From positions 1-64,000 of the forward strand of contig NZ_JBOIUB010000009.1 in NCBI RefSeq assembly GCF_050749885.1: 64,000 bases of DNA, in the 5' to 3' direction. A model generated the notes under the pieces. That model searched no databases, was not told the DNA's origin, and saw only the letters and a program-made list of their open reading frames with translations. The position numbers and the translations under genes were made by a program. Source of the stretch: Zooshikella sp050749885 (lineage in GTDB: Bacteria > Pseudomonadota > Gammaproteobacteria > Pseudomonadales > Zooshikellaceae). The stretch's first letter is position 1, and each line of letters begins with the position of its first letter. Positions 51,220 to 60,071 of this stretch are shown here, piece by piece.

Positions 51220-51433
51220 TTTTTAAACCAACTGGCTATTTACTATTCATTATTGATTAGTTCCATGGCATCGAGGGAGCACTACCAAGGGGCTCAATGC
51301 TCGATTGCGTAAAGAGTGAGTGTGTATCTTGGGCATTAATTAAAAAATCCAAGATAGATTAACGGTGCTGATAATAGCCAGATTTTGTATAATGTTTTGC
51401 TACATTTTTATTGACCATCCATGAAATTTGCCC

Positions 51434-52885
51434 ATGAATTTTGTTGTAAAGATCTTTCCTGAGATAACCATTAAAAGTAAGCCAGTTCGGCAGCGCTTTG
51501 TTAAGCAGCTTCGGCGTAATATCCGAACCTTATTACGGCCTATTGATCCTGGTATCGATGTGACGGGTACATGGGACAAAATCATTGTATCTACCGAACA
51601 GCAAGACGAGCAGGTATGTCGGCAAATTAGAGAGCAGCTCCAGCATACACCGGGTATCTGCCAAATTTTGGAAGTTGTAGACTTTCCTCTCATTGACCTC
51701 GATGACATCACTGAAAAAGCCTTTCAAGTGATGGGTGAAGCTATTCGAGGCAAAACCTTCTGCGTACGTTGCCAACGTAATGGGCATCATGATTTTACAT
51801 CAATTGAGGTTGAGCGTTATGTGGGTGGGGGACTATTACAACGTGTTCAAGATTGCTCAGTAAAACTCAAAGATCCTGATGTTACAGTGCGTATCGAGAT
51901 TCATCATAAGCAACTGTATATTGTGCGTGAGCGGCATCTTGGCATCGGTGGTTACCCTCTTGGTACACAGGATGCGGTTTTATCACTCATTTCTGGTGGA
52001 TTTGATTCAACGGTTTCCAGCTTTTTAACCATGAAGCGTGGTGTACTCACCCATTTTTGCTTCTTTAATTTAGGTGGTCATGCCCACGAAATAGGCGTTA
52101 AAGAGGTTGCTTACTACTTGTGGAGCAAATATGGTGCATCCCACCGTGTGAAATTTATTACAGTGCCTTTTGAAGGTGTTGTGGAAGAAATACTCACCAA
52201 AGTGGACAACTCCTACATGGGTGTTGTGCTTAAGCGAATGATGTTACGTGCTGCAGATAAAGTCGCTGAGAACCTGGATGTTCATGCTTTGGTAACAGGG
52301 GAAGCCATTTCTCAAGTTTCCAGTCAAACCTTACCTAACTTGGGAGTGATTAATCAGGCTACTGACAGGTTAGTGCTAAGGCCTTTGATTACCATGGATA
52401 AGCAGGACATCATTGATACGGCTGCAAAAATAGGTACCGAAGAGTTTGCTAAACATATGCCTGAATATTGTGGGGTAATCTCTGTTAACCCTACGACGCG
52501 TGCCAAACCAGAAAAGGTTTCCAGGGAAGAACAGGCATTTGATTTTGCAGTACTTGAACGAGCGATTGATGATGCAAGTGTGGTGAGTATTCATGAAGTT
52601 ATGCAGGATGATCAGCAGATTCATGAAGTGGAAATTGATGAAGTGCTGCCTGAGCAGGCTATTGTTATTGATATTCGCCATCCAGATGAAGAGGAGCATA
52701 AACCGCTTGAGCTGGATCGTGAAGTGATGACAGTACCTTTCTATCAGCTGAGCCGTGTATTTGCTGAACTAGACCGTAATCGACTCTATTATCTCTATTG
52801 TGAGAAGGGCGTCATGAGCCAATTACATGCACTGCACTTGCTCGATGAGGGGTACAAAAATGTTAAAGTATATCGTCCTGCTTAA
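51434..52885 (+). CDS. thiI: tRNA 4-thiouridine synthase / sulfurtransferase ThiI
   Basis: ThiI makes s4U8 in tRNA and, with its rhodanese domain, feeds sulfur to thiazole synthesis. The 483-residue product (ATG 51434) has an N-terminal ferredoxin-like/THUMP part, the PP-loop SLISGGFDSTVSSFL, PEYCGVISVNPTTRAKPEKV, and a C-terminal rhodanese domain (VIDIRHPDEEEH) with the catalytic Cys in YLYCEKGVMSQLHALHL. This is the long, E. coli-like form. It is divergent from glnA. Confidence 0.97.
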   Translation: MNFVVKIFPEITIKSKPVRQRFVKQLRRNIRTLLRPIDPGIDVTGTWDKIIVSTEQQDEQVCRQIREQLQHTPGICQILEVVDFPLIDLDDITEKAFQVMGEAIRGKTFCVRCQRNGHHDFTSIEVERYVGGGLLQRVQDCSVKLKDPDVTVRIEIHHKQLYIVRERHLGIGGYPLGTQDAVLSLISGGFDSTVSSFLTMKRGVLTHFCFFNLGGHAHEIGVKEVAYYLWSKYGASHRVKFITVPFEGVVEEILTKVDNSYMGVVLKRMMLRAADKVAENLDVHALVTGEAISQVSSQTLPNLGVINQATDRLVLRPLITMDKQDIIDTAAKIGTEEFAKHMPEYCGVISVNPTTRAKPEKVSREEQAFDFAVLERAIDDASVVSIHEVMQDDQQIHEVEIDEVLPEQAIVIDIRHPDEEEHKPLELDREVMTVPFYQLSRVFAELDRNRLYYLYCEKGVMSQLHALHLLDEGYKNVKVYRPA

Positions 52886-52960
52886 TAATTAACGCTGTTC
52901 GTCAAATATGCCCACTATGATGGGTATTACTATAAATTTTTAATGCTTTTTAGTTGAAGG

Positions 52961-52988
52961 TGCCATATCTGCGGTTAAGATATGGCAC
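52961..52988 (+). terminator. Terminator-like hairpin after thiI
   Basis: Arms TGCCATATCT and AGATATGGCA around a short loop, followed by a T-rich stretch (CATTTTG). It lies 75 bp after the thiI stop. Confidence 0.6.
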
Positions 52989-53190
52989 ATTTTGTTTGCC
53001 GGTTGAAAAGTCACATATTCTTTCATCAGAAGAATAGGTGAAGGGTAAAAACGTATCACTATTTAGTCGTTATGTTAGTAATGAGCTTATACTTTACGCA
53101 GAACTCTTGGGTATAAAGCTAAGTGTTTGTCCGTTGGTTTGTTCATTGCAGTCCAGTAAGACCGGGTAATCCTTATTGAGGCACTGTCTT

Positions 53191-55008
53191 GTGATTGAGA
53201 AGTTACGGAATATAGCCATTATTGCGCATGTTGACCATGGTAAAACTACGCTGGTGGATAGATTGTTGCAGCAGTCTGGAACGCTGCAACGTAAAGATAT
53301 GGGTACAGAACGGATTATGGATTCCAACGATCAGGAAAAAGAGCGTGGAATCACTATCTTAGCCAAAAATACCGCAATAGAGTGGCAAGACCACCATATT
53401 AATATTGTGGATACACCAGGACACGCTGATTTTGGTGGTGAGGTAGAGCGTGTATTGTCCATGGTTGACTCTGTGCTCTTATTGGTTGATGCCGTTGATG
53501 GCCCTATGCCTCAAACACGTTTTGTTACACAAAAAGCTTTTGAGCAAGGACTTCATCCCATCGTTGTTGTGAACAAAGTTGATCGTCAAGGCGCTCGCCC
53601 TGACTGGGTTGTGGGTGAAGTGCTCGATTTATTTGATCGTCTGGGGGCGACTGAAGAGCAGCTAGATTTTCCAGTTATATATGCATCTGCTATTCAAGGA
53701 AAAGCAGGCTTGGAGCCTGATCAGTTAGCAGATGATATGACACCGCTTTTTGAGATGATTGTAAAAAATGTACCTGCCCCTGATGTCAATGTGGAGGGAC
53801 CCTTCCAAATGCAGATCTCTGCTTTGGACTATAACAGTTATGTAGGTGTTATCGGGATTGGCCGCATTACTCGTGGTAAATTAACACCTAATATGCCTGT
53901 TAAGCTGGTTTCCCGTGAAGGTCAACAGCGTAATGCCAAGGTATTAAATGTAATGGGGTATCTTGGCCTGGAGCGTGTTGATACAACGGAAGCTTCAGCG
54001 GGTGATATTGTTTGTATTACCGGTATTGATGGTTTGAATATTTCTGACACACTCTGCCATCCTGACCACCCTGAAGCATTACCTCCACTCACCGTAGATG
54101 AGCCCACCGTCAGCATGACCTTCCAAGTCAATGACTCACCCTTTGCAGGTCGTGATGGCAAGTTCGTTACTAGCCGGAATATCAAAGAGCGTTTGGAGCG
54201 GGAATTAATCCATAACGTAGCACTTCGTGTTGAGCAAGGTGACAGTGCTGATAAGTTTATCGTTTCTGGGCGGGGTGAATTACACCTATCTGTACTGATT
54301 GAAACGATGCGACGTGAAGGTTATGAAATTGGTGTCTCTCGCCCTGAAGTTATTACCCGTGAGGTAGATGGTGAGCACCAGGAGCCTTATGAGCATGTCA
54401 TGATTGACATCGAAGAAAATCATCAAGGCGGTATTATGGAAGAGCTGGGCAATCGCAAAGCCGAGCTGAAAAATATGATACCTGACGGCCGTGGGCGTAT
54501 TCGATTGGAATACATTATGCCTGCCCGTGGTTTAATTGGTTTCCGCTCTCAATTTTTAACGATGACCTCTGGTAGTGGTATTTTGACGCACGTCTTTGAC
54601 CACTATGGTCCAGTCAAAGTGGGAGAGGTTGCGAGTAGAACAAATGGTGCCTTAGTTTCAATGGTATCTGGAAAGGCGTTAGGTTATGCCCTCTATAATC
54701 TTCAGGATCGTGGTCGTTTATTTATAGGTCCAAATGTTGAAGTATATGAGGGGATGGTGGTTGGTATCCACAGTCGTGAAAATGATTTGGTGGTTAACCC
54801 TACAAAAGCAAAACAGTTAACCAATGTTCGTGCATCAGGTTCTGATGAAAATATTATATTAACACCGCCTATTAAGCATTCTTTAGAGCAAGCACTTGAG
54901 TTTATTGAAGATGATGAACTGGTTGAAGTAACACCTACATCAATTCGAATTCGCAAGAAATTCTTAAAAGAGAACGATCGACGTAAGGCGGCACGCGCTA
55001 AAAAATAA
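53191..55008 (+). CDS. typA: Ribosome-associated GTPase TypA/BipA
   Basis: Translational GTPase involved in ribosome assembly and stress growth. The start is GTG 53191 (605 residues), giving the conserved MIEKLRNIAIIAHVDHGKTT start; an in-frame TTG 15 bp upstream would add atypical residues. G-motifs are AHVDHGKT, DTPGHADFGGE and VVNKVDRQGARPDW. The unique C-terminal part contains GRGELHLSVLIETMRREGYE and ends RKKFLKENDRRKAARAKK. It is a single gene followed by a strong terminator. Confidence 0.97.
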   Translation: MIEKLRNIAIIAHVDHGKTTLVDRLLQQSGTLQRKDMGTERIMDSNDQEKERGITILAKNTAIEWQDHHINIVDTPGHADFGGEVERVLSMVDSVLLLVDAVDGPMPQTRFVTQKAFEQGLHPIVVVNKVDRQGARPDWVVGEVLDLFDRLGATEEQLDFPVIYASAIQGKAGLEPDQLADDMTPLFEMIVKNVPAPDVNVEGPFQMQISALDYNSYVGVIGIGRITRGKLTPNMPVKLVSREGQQRNAKVLNVMGYLGLERVDTTEASAGDIVCITGIDGLNISDTLCHPDHPEALPPLTVDEPTVSMTFQVNDSPFAGRDGKFVTSRNIKERLERELIHNVALRVEQGDSADKFIVSGRGELHLSVLIETMRREGYEIGVSRPEVITREVDGEHQEPYEHVMIDIEENHQGGIMEELGNRKAELKNMIPDGRGRIRLEYIMPARGLIGFRSQFLTMTSGSGILTHVFDHYGPVKVGEVASRTNGALVSMVSGKALGYALYNLQDRGRLFIGPNVEVYEGMVVGIHSRENDLVVNPTKAKQLTNVRASGSDENIILTPPIKHSLEQALEFIEDDELVEVTPTSIRIRKKFLKENDRRKAARAKK

Positions 55009-55042
55009 AGTACTCACAAAAAATTGAGTATTGTATTGCGTT

Positions 55043-55074
55043 AAAAAAAGCCTGTATAACAACAGGCTTTTTTT
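55043..55074 (+). terminator. Terminator of typA
   Basis: Arms AAAAAAAGCCTGT and ACAGGCTTTTTTT around a 6-nt loop, 34 bp after the typA stop. Confidence 0.9.
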
Positions 55075-55117
55075 ATGAGACTCTAAAAGTGGTAAGTATT
55101 TTTAACTTGGTATTATT

Positions 55118-55693
55118 ATGGAATCAATGAGTAACTATAAGTATTATTTAATTATTGATTTAGAAGCAACATGCTGTAATCAAAAAACGATTGCGCGGAA
55201 TCAAATGGAGATTATTGAAATTGGTGCAGTCATGGTTGACGCAAATACATTGACAATTGTAGATGAATTTCAAACATTTATTCGCCCAGTAAGAAACCCC
55301 GTATTAACATCCTTCTGTACTGAGCTGACAAGTATTACGCAAAATAATGTAGATAACGCTCCAGGTTTTCCTGAAGCAATAAAACACTTTAGACAATGGT
55401 TACAGTCTTATCATAACTATATTTTCTGTTCCTGGGGCGACTACGATAAAAGTCAGTTTGAACAAGACTGTCAATTTCATCAAGTAGGTTATCCCTTAGC
55501 ATCTGGGCATATTAATATTAAAAAAGTCTTTTCAATAGCGCAGGGATTTAAGAGAAAGTATGGCATGAGTAAAGCTTTAAAGTTGGTTGGTGCTCCACTA
55601 GAAGGAACACATCATCGTGGTATTGATGATGCTCGGAATATGGTTAAACTTATGCCGTTTGTTTTAGGGGATAAAAAATTAAGCAGTTTATAA
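55118..55693 (+). CDS. DEDDh 3'-5' exonuclease (ERI-1/KapD-like)
   Basis: The 191-residue product has the three exonuclease motifs: Exo I YYLIIDLEATC (Asp and Glu), Exo II in CSWGDYDKSQFEQDC, and Exo III HHRGIDDARNM (His and Asp). The arrangement, with a cysteine right after the ExoI Glu and MSKALKLVG before ExoIII, resembles the ERI-1/3'hExo group, which trims structured RNA. The bacterial role is unknown. The start may be the Met three codons later. It lies between typA and the GRDP-domain gene. Confidence 0.85.
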   Translation: MESMSNYKYYLIIDLEATCCNQKTIARNQMEIIEIGAVMVDANTLTIVDEFQTFIRPVRNPVLTSFCTELTSITQNNVDNAPGFPEAIKHFRQWLQSYHNYIFCSWGDYDKSQFEQDCQFHQVGYPLASGHINIKKVFSIAQGFKRKYGMSKALKLVGAPLEGTHHRGIDDARNMVKLMPFVLGDKKLSSL

Positions 55694-55775
55694 ACTTGAC
55701 GAGTTATGGTTGATCATAAAAGCTTGTAGGTAGTGTTTTACTTATGCTAGTGAATCTTTGGTAAGTGGTTAGCGT

Positions 55776-56438
55776 ATGGAAATTTTTGTTATAGGTGTAA
55801 TTGTAGTCGTTGTTATTTTTTTTGTTATTAATCATAAGTTGAAGAAAGTTCAACAGCTAAATTATATTGAGCGCTACCGATTTCAAAATGCGCTTAAAAT
55901 GAAAGTGAGTAAAAAGTACCCTCAACTTGATAGAGAACAATTAAAGCTCGTTTTTGAAGGGTTGAGGGATTATTTTTGGATGTGCCATAAAGCTAATAAT
56001 CAAATGGTTGCCATGCCTTCACAAGTGGTTGATGATGCTTGGCATGAGTTTATTTTATTTACGCGAGCGTACAGTCAATTTTGCAAAATGGCTATTGGTC
56101 AGTTTCTTCATCATACTCCAACAGAAGCAATGAAAACTTCAACGGATGCCAATGAAGGTATTAAGCGTGCTTGGCGCTTAGCATGCGCAAGAGAAGAAAT
56201 AAGTCCTAAATATCCAGCACAGCTACCTTTGATATTTGCTATAGATACGATGCTTGATATTCCTGGTGGTTTTAGGTACGTATTGGACTGTAAAAATAAC
56301 AAATTTGGTGACGGTTATTGTGCAAGTCATATTGGATGTTCTTCGGGGTGTGGTGGAGATTCTGGTGCATCTAGTTGTAGTTCTGATAGTGGTGGTTCAA
56401 GTTGTGGAAGTAGCTGTGGTGGTGGAGGAGGAGATTAA
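55776..56438 (+). CDS. GRDP-domain membrane protein with Cys/Gly-rich tail
   Basis: The 220-residue product has one N-terminal span (about residues 3-20), then a helical domain with MPSQVVDDAWHEFILFTRAY and FCKMAIGQFLHHTP, characteristic of glycine-rich domain-containing proteins (GRDP, also known from plants). The last 35 residues are almost wholly Cys, Gly and Ser (CSSGCGGDSGASSC and SSCGSSCGGGGGD) with at least seven cysteines. Such tails could bind metal or cross-link. Function unknown. A hairpin at 56462 ends the unit. Confidence 0.75.
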   Translation: MEIFVIGVIVVVVIFFVINHKLKKVQQLNYIERYRFQNALKMKVSKKYPQLDREQLKLVFEGLRDYFWMCHKANNQMVAMPSQVVDDAWHEFILFTRAYSQFCKMAIGQFLHHTPTEAMKTSTDANEGIKRAWRLACAREEISPKYPAQLPLIFAIDTMLDIPGGFRYVLDCKNNKFGDGYCASHIGCSSGCGGDSGASSCSSDSGGSSCGSSCGGGGGD

Positions 56439-56461
56439 ATGTTTAGGCATTCTCAAAATTG

Positions 56462-56487
56462 ACCTACTAAGAGATAGTAGGCCTTTT
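56462..56487 (+). terminator. Terminator of the GRDP-domain gene
   Basis: Arms CCTACTA and TAGTAGG with a 5-nt loop and a CCTTTTC tail, 24 bp after the stop. Confidence 0.75.
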
Positions 56488-56526
56488 CGTAGATAGTACA
56501 TCGCAGGTGATAAGATATGATCAATA

Positions 56527-56952
56527 TTAAGGTCCAGGAAACATCGTAATTACTTGGTTGACTACTGAGTTGTATAAAATACTTCCTTTTTTAGTTGCTG
56601 CACAATTATTATTGGCAAGGCTGCCTAAGTCATTAGTGACTGTGGCAGAACCAAGTATTCTTCCTCCACGTAAAGAGGTTTCAGAGCAGTTGGCATCTGA
56701 AACAATTACATTGCAAAGGTCTATCATAGTTTGTTTTGATGTACAGTGAGTATTGTCGAACGTGCTGTTAATATTGGCAACACATGGATTATTACAATAA
56801 GTGCTTTGTATAAATGTCCAGGTTGTATCACTGACATTAGCGCAGTCAATATTTGTGCACGCAGCTTGAATATTAAAAGCCAGTAGAGACAGCGGTAGTA
56901 TTTTTGAAAAAATAGTGAGATATTTAACTAAGAGAAACTTAAATTTATTCAT
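56527..56952 (-). CDS. Cysteine-rich secreted protein of unknown function
   Basis: The 141-residue product has a signal peptide (about residues 1-30, ending FNIQAA) and a mature part with eight cysteines in CTNIDC, TYCNNPC, THC, DLC, ANC and NNC contexts, suggesting four disulfides. The remainder is rich in Asn, Thr and Ser. No family recognised. It is convergent with the GRDP gene. The even cysteine number fits oxidative folding in the periplasm or outside. Confidence 0.6.
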   Translation of the reverse strand: MNKFKFLLVKYLTIFSKILPLSLLAFNIQAACTNIDCANVSDTTWTFIQSTYCNNPCVANINSTFDNTHCTSKQTMIDLCNVIVSDANCSETSLRGGRILGSATVTNDLGSLANNNCAATKKGSILYNSVVNQVITMFPGP

Positions 56953-57129
56953 TGTCGTACCTTCCTTGATACAATAACCCCTCTTTGTATTTATAATAGT
57001 TTAAATTTTCATCTTATTGAATATCACTAACTATGATGACTTAGGTTAAGCTGCTCCATCTAGATTCCAGTTTTATATAATTAGAAGATATGTTGATTTG
57101 AAGGGTATTTATAAGATGAGTAAAAAAAT

Positions 57130-57155
57130 AAAAGCCCACCTTTAAGGCAGGCTTT
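57130..57155 (-). terminator. Terminator of the 388-aa protein gene
   Basis: Arms AAAGCC and GGCTTT with inner CCTT/AAGG pairing; the minus strand then runs TTTTATTTTTTT. It lies 40 bp after the gene's stop. Confidence 0.7.
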
Positions 57156-57194
57156 CTATCATATTTCCTTTTTTAGGCATCTATCTACATAATA

Positions 57195-58361
57195 TTATGC
57201 GTAAAGTTTCCAGTAATATTCAATATAATAATGACCACCGTGTCCATAAAAATGACTACGACGAATACCTGATGTAGTTGAGCCCCAAACACCATTTATA
57301 GTCCAGCGCGCACCAAAAGAAGGAACAGTACAGCTGACGGTTTTGGGTGGGAAAATATCATCATTCCAAGCATCAATAAACCAATCAATAATTTTAGCCA
57401 CGGCATAACCTACAGCTGCACCAATGAGTGTTCCTAATGGACCAAAACTGGAACCAATCAAACCACCAACATAAGCAGCAACGGCATCTTTTACTTGAGA
57501 CTCAACTTTTTCCCACAGTTTTTGTAAAAAGGCAGCTAAACCACCATTATCTTTTTCAGCAAGAATCATAGTGATGTAGTAGGATTTTGGCCAACTGTCA
57601 CCTTCACGCATACTGAACCAGTGGAAACGCCAGTTAGGGTTATACCAACGGCTATCACCATCATCAAAGCCACCACCGACAAAATGCTCATTTATTTTTT
57701 TGGTGTCACCAGTTTCATCAACAGATGTTCCTGCAACAGATATTTCATCTGATCCCCACCATTCAGGGTTTGTCTCATCAACACACTTAACACGACGTAC
57801 ATAAAGCGCAAGTTTGTCTGTGACAGCTTGAGGCTCAAAGTCATCATGGTCAAATTCACCTTGTAAGTCAGTGAATACTCGACCTCCGCCTAATAAAGCA
57901 TCCGAGGTTAAAATATTATGACTATTGAGAATTTGAGGCTGGGTGGAACGCATACGCTCTATTTCGGGTTGACTAATATCGGCTTCAGGGGTAGGCGTCC
58001 AAATACCAAGTAAGCGAGGATCAATTTTGAGTTTAGGCAGCTTGGTCACTTCATGCTCAACACTTTCCATGGATTTTACATCAATTGCACCAAGATCACC
58101 GTATAAACGTGCTCTAACAGCCTTATCTGCTGTATAAATGGGTTTTAGGTTGCGTCTAATCGTTTCTTGTTTTTCTTTGGAATACTCGCCAAAGCGTGAT
58201 TTAAAAATATCTTCAAAGCTACGTTCTAGGGGATGAAAGTTTTCTTCAACAGCTACTTTTTCTGCAGCAATTTTTGCACTATTTATTACACGCTCAACAA
58301 TCTTCTTAATTTCGCTATTGGCAAGTGTAATATTGTCATTAATAATTGGTTCAAGCTTCAT
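57195..58361 (-). CDS. Uncharacterised protein with glycine-zipper hydrophobic segment (388 aa)
   Basis: No signal peptide is seen. The N-terminal 110 residues are helical and charged. The middle part has distinctive motifs (LYVRRVKCVDETNPEWWGSD, VDETGDTKKINEHFVGGGFD). Residues about 290-330 form a glycine-zipper-like hydrophobic hairpin (AYVGGLIGSSFGPLGTLIGA, then VGYAVAKIIDWFI). The C-terminus is aromatic-rich (HYYIEYYWKLYA). Motif pairs like these occur in other bacterial proteins of unknown role. The hydrophobic hairpin suggests membrane insertion, as in pore-forming proteins; this is inference. The subtilase gene is upstream on the same strand. Confidence 0.6.
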   Translation of the reverse strand: MKLEPIINDNITLANSEIKKIVERVINSAKIAAEKVAVEENFHPLERSFEDIFKSRFGEYSKEKQETIRRNLKPIYTADKAVRARLYGDLGAIDVKSMESVEHEVTKLPKLKIDPRLLGIWTPTPEADISQPEIERMRSTQPQILNSHNILTSDALLGGGRVFTDLQGEFDHDDFEPQAVTDKLALYVRRVKCVDETNPEWWGSDEISVAGTSVDETGDTKKINEHFVGGGFDDGDSRWYNPNWRFHWFSMREGDSWPKSYYITMILAEKDNGGLAAFLQKLWEKVESQVKDAVAAYVGGLIGSSFGPLGTLIGAAVGYAVAKIIDWFIDAWNDDIFPPKTVSCTVPSFGARWTINGVWGSTTSGIRRSHFYGHGGHYYIEYYWKLYA

Positions 58362-58579
58362 TTTATCCTCACTTTCCTTGTGTTAGTTGATACCCTACCA
58401 ATATGCTTATAGGGTTTTTTGTTAATTTAAAAAACGGATTTATTTAGTTTAGAGCGACTCTTTAATTGTTATTCGTGAACTTAGAACAGAAAAGTCACAA
58501 AATCCGTTAGTTTTGTTATTATATGCATTTGAAGTGTTTGCATTAGTTTTAGCACTAAAGCCAAAAAGTGCAAAAAAAA

Positions 58580-59305
58580 TTATTTTTTTAAATAATTGTG
58601 AATTGTCAACCCCGCTGCAATAACACATGCTTGGGAACTGCCAGAGTGGATATGCCAGTGAGTTAAGCCAGTTGATTCAATGTTATATCCAGGTATTACG
58701 TAATGGTCACTTTCTGCTTGATAGCATTCTGGAAGTACTTTTCCTTGGTTGTCACATGCGGATATTGCAAAAACATCTGGAAGTATTGCGGGAAACAAAA
58801 GCTTATCGTGACCATAATTGCCTGCTGCTGCAAAAATGGGAATACTGCGTAAACTTAATTGCTTCACAACATGTGCTATTTTGGGGTGATTAGCCATTGA
58901 GCCTAAAGGCATAATGATGAGACTGGCATGTTTGAGGCACCATGTTAATGCTTGTAATATCGCATTAAACTTTTGTTGCTTGGACAAACATCGCCCCATT
59001 ACTTTTGCTATGATCAGTGGTTTATCAGGAATTAATCCGTGGAAACCATCCTTATCATGGCCTACTAAAATGCCAGCACTGTGTGTGCCGTGCCCAATAT
59101 CATCCCGACAACCGCCTTGTGGATAAGTGAAGTCAATTAACGTTAGCTGACTGTTTTTAAAGGCTGGATGGTTTGCATTGATGCCTGTATCCAATAAAAC
59201 AATATGGTCCTTGCTGTGTATCCTTTCTTGCTGCTCAGTGGATAGTTTGGGTAATAAGCAGTATTTCTTATTTATTTGTTGGGTGATTGGCAGAGGAATG
59301 TGCAT
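58580..59305 (-). CDS. Small subtilisin-like serine protease (S8)
   Basis: The 241-residue product is a minimal subtilase without signal peptide or propeptide. The triad is complete: Asp39 (IVLLDTGINANHP), His72 (DIGHGTHSAGIL) and Ser224 in HSGSSQACVIAAG, with oxyanion Asn163 in FAAAGNYGHDK. The Ser motif GSSQAC differs from the usual GTSMAxP. It is shorter than typical subtilases (about 275) and seems cytosolic, like proteases that process peptides inside the cell. It lies 218 bp upstream of the 388-residue protein gene, same strand, which could be its partner or substrate. Confidence 0.85.
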   Translation of the reverse strand: MHIPLPITQQINKKYCLLPKLSTEQQERIHSKDHIVLLDTGINANHPAFKNSQLTLIDFTYPQGGCRDDIGHGTHSAGILVGHDKDGFHGLIPDKPLIIAKVMGRCLSKQQKFNAILQALTWCLKHASLIIMPLGSMANHPKIAHVVKQLSLRSIPIFAAAGNYGHDKLLFPAILPDVFAISACDNQGKVLPECYQAESDHYVIPGYNIESTGLTHWHIHSGSSQACVIAAGLTIHNYLKK

Positions 59306-59398
59306 TAGATAGATATACTATTTGTGATTTCTACTCTATCTCTATAACCCATATACATGCTAAATCAAGGTGTTTGCTAAGTATAAAGAGTATTTTGT

Positions 59399-59854
59399 TT
59401 AGTCCTTTATTTCTAAGTAGGAGAGAAGCCATTGGTCGTCATCTTTTTCCCAGCGGCCTTTAACATGATAGATTTTTCCTGATTCAGGTATCCATCCTGC
59501 CTGACCGGTAAGTAAAACAGTGGCTTCAGTGTCAGCTTCGTTGGGATGTTGTTTATTAATTTGTGTATCTGATTGAGTGATTAGAATAGTGATACTTTTA
59601 TGACGAAAAAAATAAAGCGCCATGATGCGTTTTGCCCATGTTTTATCCTGGTTCTTATTTGTTATAAAGTCATCACTAAGCGCATTGAGGACTAATTTGC
59701 TATTCTTGGTTTCCAGTCCTTCTTGAATATCGCTCATAGCATTAGCAATAAGTTCTTCATCTGGGGAAGAGCTGCATGCACTTAAAAGAATACTGATACT
59801 TAATGCGACTAATGCTTTTATTAATTGTGAAAACAGGGTACTTTTTCTATTCAT
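59399..59854 (-). CDS. Lipoprotein with NTF2-like domain
   Basis: From ATG 59854 (151 residues) the product has a lipoprotein signal ending LLSACSSSPDEE, followed by an NTF2-like fold (ANAMSDIQEGLETKNSKLVL, then LLTGQAGWIPESGKIYHVKG and WLLSYLEIKD). The upstream in-frame start would put 17 charged residues ahead of the signal and is rejected. Function unknown; such lipoproteins are common between conserved blocks. It is divergent from pip. Confidence 0.75.
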   Translation of the reverse strand: MNRKSTLFSQLIKALVALSISILLSACSSSPDEELIANAMSDIQEGLETKNSKLVLNALSDDFITNKNQDKTWAKRIMALYFFRHKSITILITQSDTQINKQHPNEADTEATVLLTGQAGWIPESGKIYHVKGRWEKDDDQWLLSYLEIKD

Positions 59855-60071
59855 AGCGGTTTCGTTATACTCAAAGCGAATTTTAGTAGGAATGTCAGCA
59901 AGCAACTTGAAGTAAGCGTTTAGTGAGTGTGTGTGAGTAGGTTAAATGAGTTGGTGCATAAGTCTATGTAAATGAATGCTTAGCCATCGACTGTATTGGT
60001 CACACCTTTTCCTAAAGACGTTTCGTGAAGGGTATATCATATAGGGGTCAGGCCTGGGTAAAGGAAAAACT

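Larger units (their letters stand above)
50962..51433. other. Divergent glnA-thiI control region
   Basis: It contains the sigma-54 promoter and two NtrC sites of glnA. A thiI promoter should be near 51330-51400 but was not identified. No gene is present. Confidence 0.6.
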
